Assembly (NCBI GenBank): GCA_002254895.1
Contig: NJDF01000027.1
Span: 1 to 11,010 of the forward strand
Length of the DNA stretch: 11,010 bases
Source of the DNA: Thermoprotei archaeon ex4572_64
Lineage (GTDB): Archaea > Thermoproteota > Thermoprotei > Thermoproteales > Thermocladiaceae
Direction: 5' to 3'
The notes under the pieces were generated by a model. The model was not told the origin of the DNA. It did not search any database and was given only the letters and a program-made list of their open reading frames with translations. This document shows, piece by piece, positions 1 through 6,985 of the stretch (position 1 is the stretch's first letter; each line of letters starts with the position of its first letter). A program made the position numbers and the translations under genes.

Positions 1-1777
1 CTCTCCAAGTATCAATAATGACTTTGCCTTCACTCCATAAACTACCTTTAAAACTTGGAAAGACTCCTCTTTCTTTAGCTAGTTCAATGCTTGAAATTAC
101 TGCATTATATGCTATCCATTCAGCTAACTTATCACTTAGGTATAGTGCATCATCACTATCATATGGAATTTCGAGCTTTGTCAATACTTCAGCGAGACCC
201 ATGACTCCAAGACCTATCTTTCTGCTTCTTCTATTCGCCTCAATTAATGTGTCTTGTGGGAGTTTATTAACATCAATGACATTATCGAGGAATCTGACAG
301 CAATACTTATAGTCTCTCTCAAACCATTCCAGTCAATCTTACCATTGATTATGAATTTAGACAAGTTTATGCTTCCCAGATTACACGATTCAAAAGGTAA
401 TAGTGGTACTTCAGCACAAGGATTGGTAGCTATTATGGTTCCTAAATGTCTAAGTGGATGTCTAATGTTGATTGCATCTTTAAATAGCATTCCCGGATCT
501 CCAGAATCCCATGCTGCCTCAACAATTTTCATGAATAGTTCTTTAGCTTTGATTCTTTTCCAAATACTTATCTCCCCTCTTTCAACTTTTTCGACACATA
601 GTTTATAACACTTATTAAACTCGTGACCCCACGATTCAATTAGGCATTGACATTCTCTAGGATTTATTAGATACCAATCATCATCATTAACTACACTGTA
701 CATAAACATGTCAGGAACCATGACGCTGATATTGAAGTTCTGTAAGTTTACATCTTTAAGCCTTCCAGTCTTTGACTGTATGAATTTCTCAATATCTGGA
801 TGCCAAACTTCTAGAATACCCATCATTGCCCCTCTTCTCCTACCTCCCTGCTTAATTACTTCAGTAGATATGTCGAAAAGCTTCATGAAAGATACAGGTC
901 CTGAAGCCGTGCCTGAGGTTGACTTTACAACATCACCTTCAGGTCTAAGTTTTGTAAAGCTGAAACCAGTGCCAGCACCTGCTTGATGAAGAATACCGGT
1001 AAGTAGTAATGCATCGTATATGCCAAATATGCAGTTAACATCACCACTATGGGTAAGTCTAGTCATACAGTCACTAATCTCAATAACAAAGCATGCAGAG
1101 AGTACACCAGAAATTGTTAGGGCGTTGAAGAGTGTTGGACTATTAGGTAAAAACTTGAGTTCACTGAGAGTATCATAGAACTTCTTAGCCCAATATATGG
1201 GGTCTCCACCATAATTAAGTTCAGCAATGGCTATGCCCATAGCTACTCTCATGAAGAGGTATTGAGGTGCCTCAAAGAAGGTCAAATTTTCAATTCTCTT
1301 AAGCAGATATCTGCTAGCCAATACTCTAACAGAGTTATAGGTTAATAGTAAGTCTCTTTCAGGTCTTATATATCTTGCAAGTTCATCAATGTGCTCAAGA
1401 TAGAACTTAACTTTCTCTTTATCGAAAATATTATTCTTCAATCCATAATCTAGCCAATCCTTAAAACCGTATCGATAAAGATCAGACAGATTTTCACGAT
1501 ATAATCTCTCCTTTCCCCAAACGTCCTTATATATACTCCATAGTAGATAATTTCTTACTGCCTCATGATATTTGATATCTTCAGGTACTAGGTTCAACAT
1601 TATAAGCTGAACATGATTACTGATATCCATGCTCGATACTTTCTCTTTACCATTTAGATACTTAATAACACTCTCAAGAACTAGCTCAGCATTTTTTACA
1701 CCAGCCCTTTCAATACTAGTGAGTAGTTTATTTCTATCAAAATTCTCCTCAAAACCTCTTTTCTTGATAATTCTCAT
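1..1777 (-). CDS. nrdJ: Class II (adenosylcobalamin-dependent) ribonucleoside-diphosphate/triphosphate reductase, 5' part
   Basis: Reduces ribonucleotides to deoxyribonucleotides for DNA synthesis in the cytoplasm. The ATG at 1777 opens 592 codons that run off the left edge, so the C-terminus is not seen. Residues ~1-90 resemble an ATP-cone (KKRGFEENFDRNKLLTSIE), the allosteric nucleotide-binding domain. The catalytic barrel follows: PNSPTLFN at 211-218, first redox cysteine C229 in SACFV, GTGFSF and KQGGRRRGA segments, then NPCAE with the predicted thiyl-radical cysteine C454, and FESCNLGSINL with the second redox cysteine C465. The 11-residue spacing between C454 and C465 matches that of Thermotoga NrdJ. 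No small (NrdB-like) subunit gene lies nearby within the window, which fits class II, though cobalamin dependence is inferred from the motif pattern. A TATA-like box lies ~38 bp upstream. No intein or frameshift is visible in the part present. Confidence 0.93.
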   Translation of the reverse strand, partial: MRIIKKRGFEENFDRNKLLTSIERAGVKNAELVLESVIKYLNGKEKVSSMDISNHVQLIMLNLVPEDIKYHEAVRNYLLWSIYKDVWGKERLYRENLSDLYRYGFKDWLDYGLKNNIFDKEKVKFYLEHIDELARYIRPERDLLLTYNSVRVLASRYLLKRIENLTFFEAPQYLFMRVAMGIAIAELNYGGDPIYWAKKFYDTLSELKFLPNSPTLFNALTISGVLSACFVIEISDCMTRLTHSGDVNCIFGIYDALLLTGILHQAGAGTGFSFTKLRPEGDVVKSTSGTASGPVSFMKLFDISTEVIKQGGRRRGAMMGILEVWHPDIEKFIQSKTGRLKDVNLQNFNISVMVPDMFMYSVVNDDDWYLINPRECQCLIESWGHEFNKCYKLCVEKVERGEISIWKRIKAKELFMKIVEAAWDSGDPGMLFKDAINIRHPLRHLGTIIATNPCAEVPLLPFESCNLGSINLSKFIINGKIDWNGLRETISIAVRFLDNVIDVNKLPQDTLIEANRRSRKIGLGVMGLAEVLTKLEIPYDSDDALYLSDKLAEWIAYNAVISSIELAKERGVFPSFKGSLWSEGKVIIDTWR

Positions 1778-1810
1778 GGTAATATTTCAAATCTAGATTT
1801 TCTATCAGAA

Positions 1811-1820
1811 GTATATAAGT
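1811..1820 (-). promoter_or_regulatory. TATA-like box for the ribonucleotide reductase gene
   Basis: Read on the minus strand this is ACTTATATAC, centred about 38 bp before the reductase ATG. With the usual archaeal TATA-to-start spacing of about 25 bp, transcription would begin near 1790 and give a leader of roughly 12 nt. No operator-like inverted repeat stands out in the divergent 1778-1895 region. Confidence 0.5.
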
Positions 1821-1873
1821 TCTTGTCTTAGTAGTATCTATTCTAATTAACATTTTGAGCTAGGGTTTTTAAG

Positions 1874-1883
1874 GTTATAAAAG
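1874..1883 (+). promoter_or_regulatory. TATA-like box for the 169-aa protein gene
   Basis: GTTATAAAAG lies with its centre about 18 bp before the ATG at 1896, and a T-run plus AAGG precedes it. Predicted initiation falls at or just past the ATG, so a leaderless transcript is likely. The exact box could sit a few bases upstream, in the TTTTTAAGG stretch at 1866-1874. Confidence 0.45.
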
Positions 1884-1895
1884 AACACGAAGGCT

Positions 1896-2405
1896 ATGTC
1901 TCTATATAAGGATGATTCAGACACAGTAGGAAGAGAGTGGTTAAAAATTGCAAAGGAGATTGAAAGAATTAGTGAAAATAACTATCTAGAAGTTCTCGTG
2001 AATCTAGTCTTCAACTTGCCAGAAGGCACTTTAGAGGTTGAAAGTTCTGTAATGAGCATGTATAATGTGATAGAGGAAATTCTAAGCAGATTGAAGAGTA
2101 GATATTTAGTTAATTATGAGGAGCACTTAAGTGAGGATTTAACATCACTATTCATATCATTATCAACAAGAAGATTGGGAAGTGAAGTTATTAAATTTTT
2201 AAGAGATGTCATTAATGAAGTTGAAAGATTGCCAATAAAGCTGAGATTTATCAATGGTGAAGTGTATTTAGATGATGATTTAGTAGTAATATTTTTTGGA
2301 GATAATTATAGATTAACTTTCATCTATCCAAATCCTGATGGAAAGAGATTGAGCGTGCAGGAAATTATATTCTCACCAGATAGCATTACTCCCAGAACTT
2401 TCTAG
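1896..2405 (+). CDS. Hypothetical protein, 169 aa, unrecognised
   Basis: I do not recognise a family. The first ~120 residues are rich in Leu, Glu, Ile and Val with the spacing of amphipathic helices. The last ~45 residues look beta-rich (LRFINGEVYLDDDLVVIFF, then YRLTFIYP). There is no signal peptide, membrane segment, cysteine cluster or known motif, so a soluble cytoplasmic protein is likely. It is the only plus-strand gene before 10572 and diverges from the reductase gene across a 118-bp gap. Its 3' end overlaps the helicase 3' end by 20 bp, tail to tail. Support for it being real is its length free of stops in an AT-rich background, the TATA-like box just upstream, and a codon style (AGA, AAA, GAA, AT-rich third positions) like its neighbours. 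A link to the reductase or helicase is only positional. Confidence 0.6.
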   Translation: MSLYKDDSDTVGREWLKIAKEIERISENNYLEVLVNLVFNLPEGTLEVESSVMSMYNVIEEILSRLKSRYLVNYEEHLSEDLTSLFISLSTRRLGSEVIKFLRDVINEVERLPIKLRFINGEVYLDDDLVVIFFGDNYRLTFIYPNPDGKRLSVQEIIFSPDSITPRTF

Positions 2406-4938
2406 TCCTTAAGTACTCCTTCTCTACTTCAAGAATGTGCATATAAAGCTTTTCTTCAGTATCTGCTTTGGTGAGAATTTTCTTAATAGCACTTGTAGTA
2501 CCTACTCCATGCGCTGTCAGTGCGATTAATCCATACTTACCGTATTGTTGAAGAATTAAGGCTCTATATCTTAAAGTATCCCATAATTTCTTCTCATCAG
2601 TGCTTAACGATCTCTTCTTTCTAACCTTCTCTAAGATCTTAAGTACAGTGTTTATATCTTCGTATTTAAGCATACTTACAGTTCTATAACCACATCTCAA
2701 ACATACAGTATCACTTACATACTTAATCTTCACGTTGACGTGCCAACCACATCTTAGACATACTAAAGTTATGCTCTTCTCTTCAATTCTTCTCTTAATC
2801 ATTTCAATAATTAGACTTTTAGGAACACCATCTATTGTAAAGTCAATTCTATTTAAAGAATTTACTATAGGTAGAGAAAGTAATGTAAGTTCTCTTAACT
2901 TGACAATATTTAACTTCTTAGAACTTCTCCTAACATCTTCAATAAGCTCAAGTAAGTGTTTAGTGTCTAACTTATCAGTAATTACTTCTCTTATAGTTTC
3001 CTCATACACTGGCGTATCTCTATACGTCCTGATTAGTCTATCTAGTCTATCAGTACTCATACTTGATAAAGCTCCTTTTGAGATAATTCCAAATCTTCTT
3101 GCAACGTGTGTGAATCTATATTTGAATAGCTTGCTATACTCAATACCTTCAATCAGTATGTTTAAGACATTCTCTCTACTTTCATTTAGTGCTCTCGTAA
3201 GATCATCAAGACTTATAGGTATTGGGGCTGTTAATAACACTCTATACGGGTCTGCTCTATATCCAATACTTACACCCTTATCTCTACTTAAATATCTAGA
3301 TAAGTATATTCCCAAGGCCTCATTTCCTTTACTTCCCAAGTATGAATGTATGACTACGTTCTTGCCGCAATACTCAATGTACACTTCCCCTAATTCAGGT
3401 ACATGAACATTATTCTCAATTAGCTTTGAATATTCATTTCTTACGAACTTTATAGTATCTTCAGTTACGTTGCAATATCTTTTCAATTCTTTAGCAATTT
3501 CATTCTTATAATATCTTCTTTTTAAATTAATCTTGAGCTTGGCGACTTCTTGAGCTATCTCAAAAGGTACAGGAATCTCCTCACCAATCCATGAAGGAAT
3601 AGCGCCACTAATATCTGCACAAGGTTCTAGGTAGACTCTCCTATTATCTGAATCAATATTCACGATTTTCCAAACCTTACCTGCAAGTATTATCTTTGAG
3701 TTTAAGTCTATAGTTGATATGAATTCCTCATCAAGATCACCAACATATTTACCGCTTATGACATCTATGGCTGAGTACTTAATTTCGTCTGGAATTGTCG
3801 ATGCATTGTCTATGTAATACTTTAACGATCCTCTCCTTGGGTATACCTTATCATTATCAAAACCTATAAGTCCTCTTTCTTTCAAGAAATTTACAACTCT
3901 CATAAACTTATCCATACTTAACCTTCTATATGGATGTGCTCTCTTGACTATGTTGTATATATCTTCAATCTTTACAACATTGTTGTCAATTCTCTTATCC
4001 AAGACTATACCTACAATTTGATGAGCAAGTACATCTAGTGCATTCTCATGGTATTCAATTTCTTTTTCAAGCTCTTGACTTATTGCTTTAGAAGCAATAA
4101 CTATAGCCTCTAAAGTATCGTCTAGGTCTGTTGTAATTATGATACCTATGGACTTTTCTCCAAACTTATGACCACTGCGTCCTACACGCTGTACAAGTCT
4201 GGTGACTTGTCTCGGACTCATATATTGCACTATTGCATCTATAGTTCCAATATCAATACCAAGTTCAAGACTTGACGTAGATACTATAGCCTTAATTTCG
4301 CCTCTTCTTAACTTTCTTTCAAGTTCTTCTCTCTCTTCTCTACTTAAAGAACCATGATATACACCTACAGCTAAGTTACTAGACTTTGATAATTTATTAC
4401 CTAGAAGTTCAGCAGTGTCTCTAGTATTTACAAAGATGAGAATTGACCTATGCTGCTTCGCGTAATTTGTAATAAATCTTAATCTTGCCTCAACCTCAGA
4501 TAGGTGTTCTCTGTATTGTTGATTCTCAGGTAGAGGTCTATGTACTGTTATTTCAATTTCTTTAAACATGGGTGCAGAGACTACCTCGCCCTCACTCTCA
4601 TTGCATAGAAACTTCAAGACAAGTTCAGCATTACCTATGGTGGCTGAGAGACCAATTCTCTGAAAATTTCCACAAAGTTCAGCAAGTCTTTCAAGACTTA
4701 CAGATAGTTGAATTCCTCTCTTATCGTTTATAAGCTCATGAACTTCATCAACAACAACACACCAAACCTTTGTTAAAGCTCTCCTCAACTTTCTATTAAT
4801 TAATACAAACTGAAAAGTTTCTGGTGTTGTTATTAGTACATGTGGTGGCTTCTCTACTTGCCTTCTCCTAACACTTCTAGGTGTATCTCCATGTCTAACA
4901 TCAATTGTTATTCCCAACTTTTCAGCAATATCTTTCAT
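2386..4938 (-). CDS. Lhr-type ATP-dependent helicase, main (C-terminal) part of a frame-disrupted gene
   Basis: An SF2 helicase of the Lhr family, enzymes that unwind or remodel nucleic acids in repair and RNA metabolism. Visible in this 850-codon frame: the RHGDTP segment (15-20), ITTPE motif Ib (36-40), DEVH Walker B/motif II (64-67), SAT motif III (98-100), an IFVNTRDTAE motif IV-like segment, ELGIDIG motif V, and QRVGRSGH motif VI (250-257). The Lhr-specific winged-helix/core C-terminal region follows. Near the end is a zinc ribbon with C727/C730 and C746/C749. Length and layout suggest the archaeal aLhr2-like group, such as Sulfolobus Hel112, but the subgroup is not certain. The annotated ATG at 4938 is internal to the family. 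The Q motif and Walker A lie in another frame (4922-5194), and motif Ia is missing between them. The rest is free of stops, so the disruption is recent or an assembly error. Confidence 0.85.
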   Translation of the reverse strand: MKDIAEKLGITIDVRHGDTPRSVRRRQVEKPPHVLITTPETFQFVLINRKLRRALTKVWCVVVDEVHELINDKRGIQLSVSLERLAELCGNFQRIGLSATIGNAELVLKFLCNESEGEVVSAPMFKEIEITVHRPLPENQQYREHLSEVEARLRFITNYAKQHRSILIFVNTRDTAELLGNKLSKSSNLAVGVYHGSLSREEREELERKLRRGEIKAIVSTSSLELGIDIGTIDAIVQYMSPRQVTRLVQRVGRSGHKFGEKSIGIIITTDLDDTLEAIVIASKAISQELEKEIEYHENALDVLAHQIVGIVLDKRIDNNVVKIEDIYNIVKRAHPYRRLSMDKFMRVVNFLKERGLIGFDNDKVYPRRGSLKYYIDNASTIPDEIKYSAIDVISGKYVGDLDEEFISTIDLNSKIILAGKVWKIVNIDSDNRRVYLEPCADISGAIPSWIGEEIPVPFEIAQEVAKLKINLKRRYYKNEIAKELKRYCNVTEDTIKFVRNEYSKLIENNVHVPELGEVYIEYCGKNVVIHSYLGSKGNEALGIYLSRYLSRDKGVSIGYRADPYRVLLTAPIPISLDDLTRALNESRENVLNILIEGIEYSKLFKYRFTHVARRFGIISKGALSSMSTDRLDRLIRTYRDTPVYEETIREVITDKLDTKHLLELIEDVRRSSKKLNIVKLRELTLLSLPIVNSLNRIDFTIDGVPKSLIIEMIKRRIEEKSITLVCLRCGWHVNVKIKYVSDTVCLRCGYRTVSMLKYEDINTVLKILEKVRKKRSLSTDEKKLWDTLRYRALILQQYGKYGLIALTAHGVGTTSAIKKILTKADTEEKLYMHILEVEKEYLRTRKFWE

Positions 4939-5194
4939 CCTTAGTTATGTAGAGCACTTGTATACCTTCAGTTTTGCCTATGTTGAGATTTTCAAGAATT
5001 TTAGAAAAAATTGGAAACATTACAGCCTCAGTCTTACCAGTACCTGTAGGTGCTGTTATAACTACATTCAATCCTTTAAGAATTAATGGAATAGCTATCT
5101 TCTGTACAGGTGTTGGTTCTACATAACCTTCACTAGTGATTACCTTTAAAAGTCTATGATGTAGTAAGTTGAATACATTGTTAACATTATTCAT
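4922..5194 (-). CDS. Lhr-type helicase, N-terminal fragment (Q motif and Walker A)
   Basis: Ninety codons carrying the start of the same helicase: EPTPVQ (26-31, Q-motif region) and APTGTGKTEA (48-57, Walker A/motif I, K54 predicted to bind ATP phosphates), ending in VLYIT (80-84). In Lhr proteins VLYIT runs straight into motif Ia, usually TPLRALNxD. Here it goes to KDERYC and a TGA. The family sequence resumes one frame over at MKDIAEKLG. Relative to the expected sequence about 6-7 residues are lost, consistent with a net loss of about 20 nt, so a simple ribosomal frameshift would not restore motif Ia. The ATG overlaps the stop of the upstream 69-aa gene in an ATGA arrangement, which implies translational coupling. 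On its own this fragment cannot be an active helicase. Confidence 0.75.
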   Translation of the reverse strand: MNNVNNVFNLLHHRLLKVITSEGYVEPTPVQKIAIPLILKGLNVVITAPTGTGKTEAVMFPIFSKILENLNIGKTEGIQVLYITKDERYC

Positions 5195-5400
5195 GACTTT
5201 TCTCTCTTAGTCTTCTCTAAATTTTCAAGAACTTTAATGAGAAGCTTAACCTCACTTCTACTTCTAGTCATTGATAACTCATCACTTACTGAAGGTATTA
5301 ATTTCTTTACTCTTTCAACTTCTTCAATTGATAAATTTTCAACACCTTTACTTAGAATTTTCACAACTTCCTCAATAATTTTATTACGATCTACCTTCAT
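5191..5400 (-). CDS. Small conserved-looking protein, 69 aa, unknown function
   Basis: A highly charged, Lys/Glu-rich, helical protein with no cysteines, signal peptide or membrane segment. I do not recognise the family. Its stop TGA overlaps the helicase ATG (ATGA), and its own ATG lies 6 nt after the restored-frame stop of the PUA gene. It is therefore probably translated from the same message as the PUA gene and helicase. The N-terminal VDRNKIIEEVVKIL resembles IDRDKLIDEVIEVL in the 73-aa protein upstream of S13. The tight coupling hints at a role with the helicase, but that is inference only. Confidence 0.6.
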   Translation of the reverse strand: MKVDRNKIIEEVVKILSKGVENLSIEEVERVKKLIPSVSDELSMTRSRSEVKLLIKVLENLEKTKREKS

Positions 5401-5406
5401 TAATTA

Positions 5407-5722
5407 TTATCTCTTACTAGTCTTTATTAACTCTTCACATAATTTCCAAATTTTATCTCCAAGGTAGTGAATGTTCTCTCAATTTGAGGTATGTGTTTAG
5501 GGTCACTAATGTGGGTACAATATATTCTAGACTTTCACTATTGATGTTAGTACTTATTTTCATAATTAGTGGTCTATAATCTAGGAGGTATAGTGTTAAT
5601 GATTCACTAACTTCATATATTTCAACATCATCAGCGCTTTTAAGAAGTTCTGCAAGATGAGGATTAAGTACCTTGGCTAACTCTTTAACATCTTTACCGC
5701 TAAGTTTATGTCTTTTAACCAT
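5407..5722 (-). pseudogene. PUA/MCT-1-type RNA-binding protein with its PUA core deleted
   Basis: The ATG at 5722 opens an 89-codon frame ending at 5453. It reads as the pre-PUA domain of archaeal MCT-1/Tma20-like proteins: KRHKLSGKDVKEL at the start, a LYLLDYRPLIM strand segment (family LVDGKP), then VPTLVTLN and a final LP. Family members continue with VVVDMGA and a PUA RNA-binding domain, about 155-165 residues in all. Here the frame hits a stop after LPWR. The next frame, from 5463, reads LGDKIWKLCEELIKTSKR and stops at 5407. That resembles the family C-terminus (human MCTS1 ends near HYLNDGLWHM). So the whole PUA core, about 70-75 codons, appears deleted with a frame change. A TATA-like box lies upstream, and the 69-aa gene begins 6 nt later. 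If expressed, only a pre-PUA stub is made. Confidence 0.65.
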
Positions 5723-5742
5723 TAGTACTAACTCTACTAAAG

Positions 5743-5756
5743 TGTTAAATTAAGTT
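5743..5756 (-). promoter_or_regulatory. TATA-like box before the PUA-type gene
   Basis: On the minus strand the segment reads AACTTAATTTAACA, centred ~28 bp before the ATG at 5722, as expected for a leaderless archaeal transcript. It lies in the 44-bp gap after the S4 stop, so the PUA–69-aa–helicase block may have its own promoter as well as read-through from S4. Confidence 0.4.
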
Positions 5757-5766
5757 TTCCTGAAAA

Positions 5767-6309
5767 TTAAGAGGATTGAGTTGGACCAAATACGGGAAGT
5801 CCCTGAACTAGCCTTTTATATAGTGGTGATGTTGGTGCATAAGTGATTTTATCCTCTAAATCTCTAGGTACTAGAAAGCTAGGTGCGTTAATAATTCTAC
5901 CATTTATAGCTATATGTCTATGTGTAATTAGTTGTCTAGCTTCGTATATACTTCTTGCAAGACCTCTCCTATATACTAGTGTTTGTAATCTTCTTTCAAG
6001 TATGGTTCTAACATCAAGTGATAAGATGGCATCTAGAGGTACGTCAATATCGTGTATGAAGCCCATCCTGTACAGCTTTTCTTTAAATACCTTCTCTTCC
6101 TGAACTCTAACATCTATAGGTAGAGCAAGTAAGGCTCTAGCTCTGTGTTTAATTTTCCTTAAAATTGTCTTTGCAAGCCAAAGTTCACGTTTATTTCTAA
6201 GACCGTACTCACCAACAAGTTGAAGTTCCTCCATTAGCAACTGTTTATTCCATAACTTCTTAGGCTTACCTTCAATGTACTTCTTCTTAGATTTTTTAGG
6301 ATCACCCAT
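5767..6309 (-). CDS. rps4: 30S ribosomal protein S4 (uS4)
   Basis: Primary-binding 16S rRNA protein of the small subunit body, archaeal form, 180 aa from the chosen start. It begins MGDPKKSKKKY, then has YGLRNKRELW and the S4 RNA-binding domain ERRLQTLVYRRGLARSIYEARQLITHRHIAINGR, with the characteristic archaeal ending YAPTSP. The length is normal and no motif is missing. I chose the ATG at 6309 over the TTG at 6327 because archaeal S4 starts MGDPKK and the TATA-like box at 6341-6350 predicts initiation near 6320, after the TTG. Unlike many archaea, S11 and rpoD do not follow. The next gene is the disrupted PUA-type gene. Confidence 0.96.
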   Translation of the reverse strand: MGDPKKSKKKYIEGKPKKLWNKQLLMEELQLVGEYGLRNKRELWLAKTILRKIKHRARALLALPIDVRVQEEKVFKEKLYRMGFIHDIDVPLDAILSLDVRTILERRLQTLVYRRGLARSIYEARQLITHRHIAINGRIINAPSFLVPRDLEDKITYAPTSPLYKRLVQGLPVFGPTQSS

Positions 6310-6340
6310 AAGGTAATCTAAGAGCAAATTTATGAAGGAC

Positions 6341-6350
6341 TTTATAAATT
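6341..6350 (-). promoter_or_regulatory. TATA-like box for S4
   Basis: AATTTATAAA on the minus strand, centred ~36 bp before the S4 ATG at 6309. This predicts a leader of about 10 nt and indicates that S4 can be transcribed independently of S13. Confidence 0.5.
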
Positions 6351-6374
6351 TATTTCAACCTTAATTAGAGTATA

Positions 6375-6494
6375 TCAATTTTCACAATACTGGGTAAGTG
6401 ATGCTTCTGAATCTACAATGCTTACATACTCTTCAATTCTTCTAAACTTGATAATGATGTAGTAATCGTGAAATGCTGGAGTCAGTTTATTCAT
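6375..6494 (-). CDS. Possible 39-aa ORF between S13 and S4
   Basis: The ATG at 6494 lies 4 nt after the S13 stop and opens 39 codons (MNKLTPAFHDYY to SLTQYCEN). It ends at 6375, just before the S4 promoter, so it fills the S13–S4 gap neatly. It has no recognised motif and is not a remnant of S11. AT-rich sequence gives short ORFs by chance. The argument for it is the position, the short spacing to S13 and a coherent codon style. It may equally be a non-coding spacer. Confidence 0.25.
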   Translation of the reverse strand: MNKLTPAFHDYYIIIKFRRIEEYVSIVDSEASLTQYCEN

Positions 6495-6498
6495 CAGT

Positions 6499-6945
6499 TT
6501 ACTTTTTACCTTTCGATACTCCAACAATAGGTCCAAGTCTTCCTGTCGTTACCGTTCTTTGTCCACGTACTTTAAGTCCAAGTCTATGTCTAATACCTTT
6601 CCAAGTGCCTAACTTCTTCATTAAATCTATGTCTTTCTTCGCTGTTAATATAAGTTCAGCACCTATTAGGTGTAGGTTTTTACCTGTCTCTGGATCTCTA
6701 GGTCTATTTACAAACCATCCAGGAGCAAATTGATTTAAATTCCTAACTGCCCACTCAATCTTTTTAAGAAGTTCTTCATTTAAGGAACCTAATGGTATTA
6801 ATGGATTGATACCTAGGTATCTACATATGGCGTATGCAGTCATTAAGCCAATACCTTTAATTTTAGTTAAGGCATATGCCGTTGCTTTCGTTCCATCAAG
6901 ATCGGTATCGCCAATTCTAACTATGGTTTTGAATTCTTGAGACAT
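6499..6945 (-). CDS. rps13: 30S ribosomal protein S13 (uS13)
   Basis: Head protein of the small ribosomal subunit that contacts tRNA and the inter-subunit bridges, archaeal form, 148 aa. It starts MSQEFKTIVRI and contains DTDLDGTK, the KGIGLMTAYAICRYLGI helix-hairpin-like segment, NRPRDPETGKNLHLIG, and the basic C-terminus GIRHRLGLKVRGQRTVTTGR. The length is complete. The ATG at 6945 is preferred to the TTG at 6963 because the family begins MSQEF and the TATA-like box at 6968-6978 lies 27 bp upstream, which predicts a leaderless message. In many archaea S13 heads an S13–S4–S11–rpoD run. Here only S4 follows, after a 189-bp spacer. Confidence 0.96.
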   Translation of the reverse strand: MSQEFKTIVRIGDTDLDGTKATAYALTKIKGIGLMTAYAICRYLGINPLIPLGSLNEELLKKIEWAVRNLNQFAPGWFVNRPRDPETGKNLHLIGAELILTAKKDIDLMKKLGTWKGIRHRLGLKVRGQRTVTTGRLGPIVGVSKGKK

Positions 6946-6967
6946 TGCTTTATATTTTAACAATGAC

Positions 6968-6978
6968 TTTAAAATCCT
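6968..6978 (-). promoter_or_regulatory. TATA-like box for S13
   Basis: GGATTTTAAAG on the minus strand, centred about 27 bp before the S13 ATG. This fits leaderless initiation at the ATG itself. It sits in the 40-bp gap after the 73-aa gene. Confidence 0.5.
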
Positions 6979-6985
6979 TACTACA

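Noticed and set aside
18..986. Plus-strand open frames of up to 196 codons across the first kilobase
   Set aside because: They lie opposite the ribonucleotide reductase, whose motifs and cysteine spacing are clear. The plus-strand translations show no family pattern.
2735..3406. A 223-codon plus-strand frame
   Set aside because: It is antisense to the zinc-ribbon end of the helicase and is Ser/Leu-rich with no motif, as expected of a shadow frame in AT-rich DNA.
4922..4938. Programmed ribosomal frameshift to join the two helicase frames
   Set aside because: A +1 slip at AAGG would join the frames, but the product would still lack motif Ia, and no slippery heptamer or stimulatory structure is evident.
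6395..6480. Box C/D-like motifs (GTGATG, CTGA, AATGATG) in the S13–S4 spacer, plus strand
   Set aside because: The order and spacing do not fit C–D'–C'–D, and no terminal stem is seen.
6375..6494. Remnant of ribosomal protein S11 between S13 and S4
   Set aside because: The 39-residue translation shows none of the S11 glycine-rich or RNA-binding signature.
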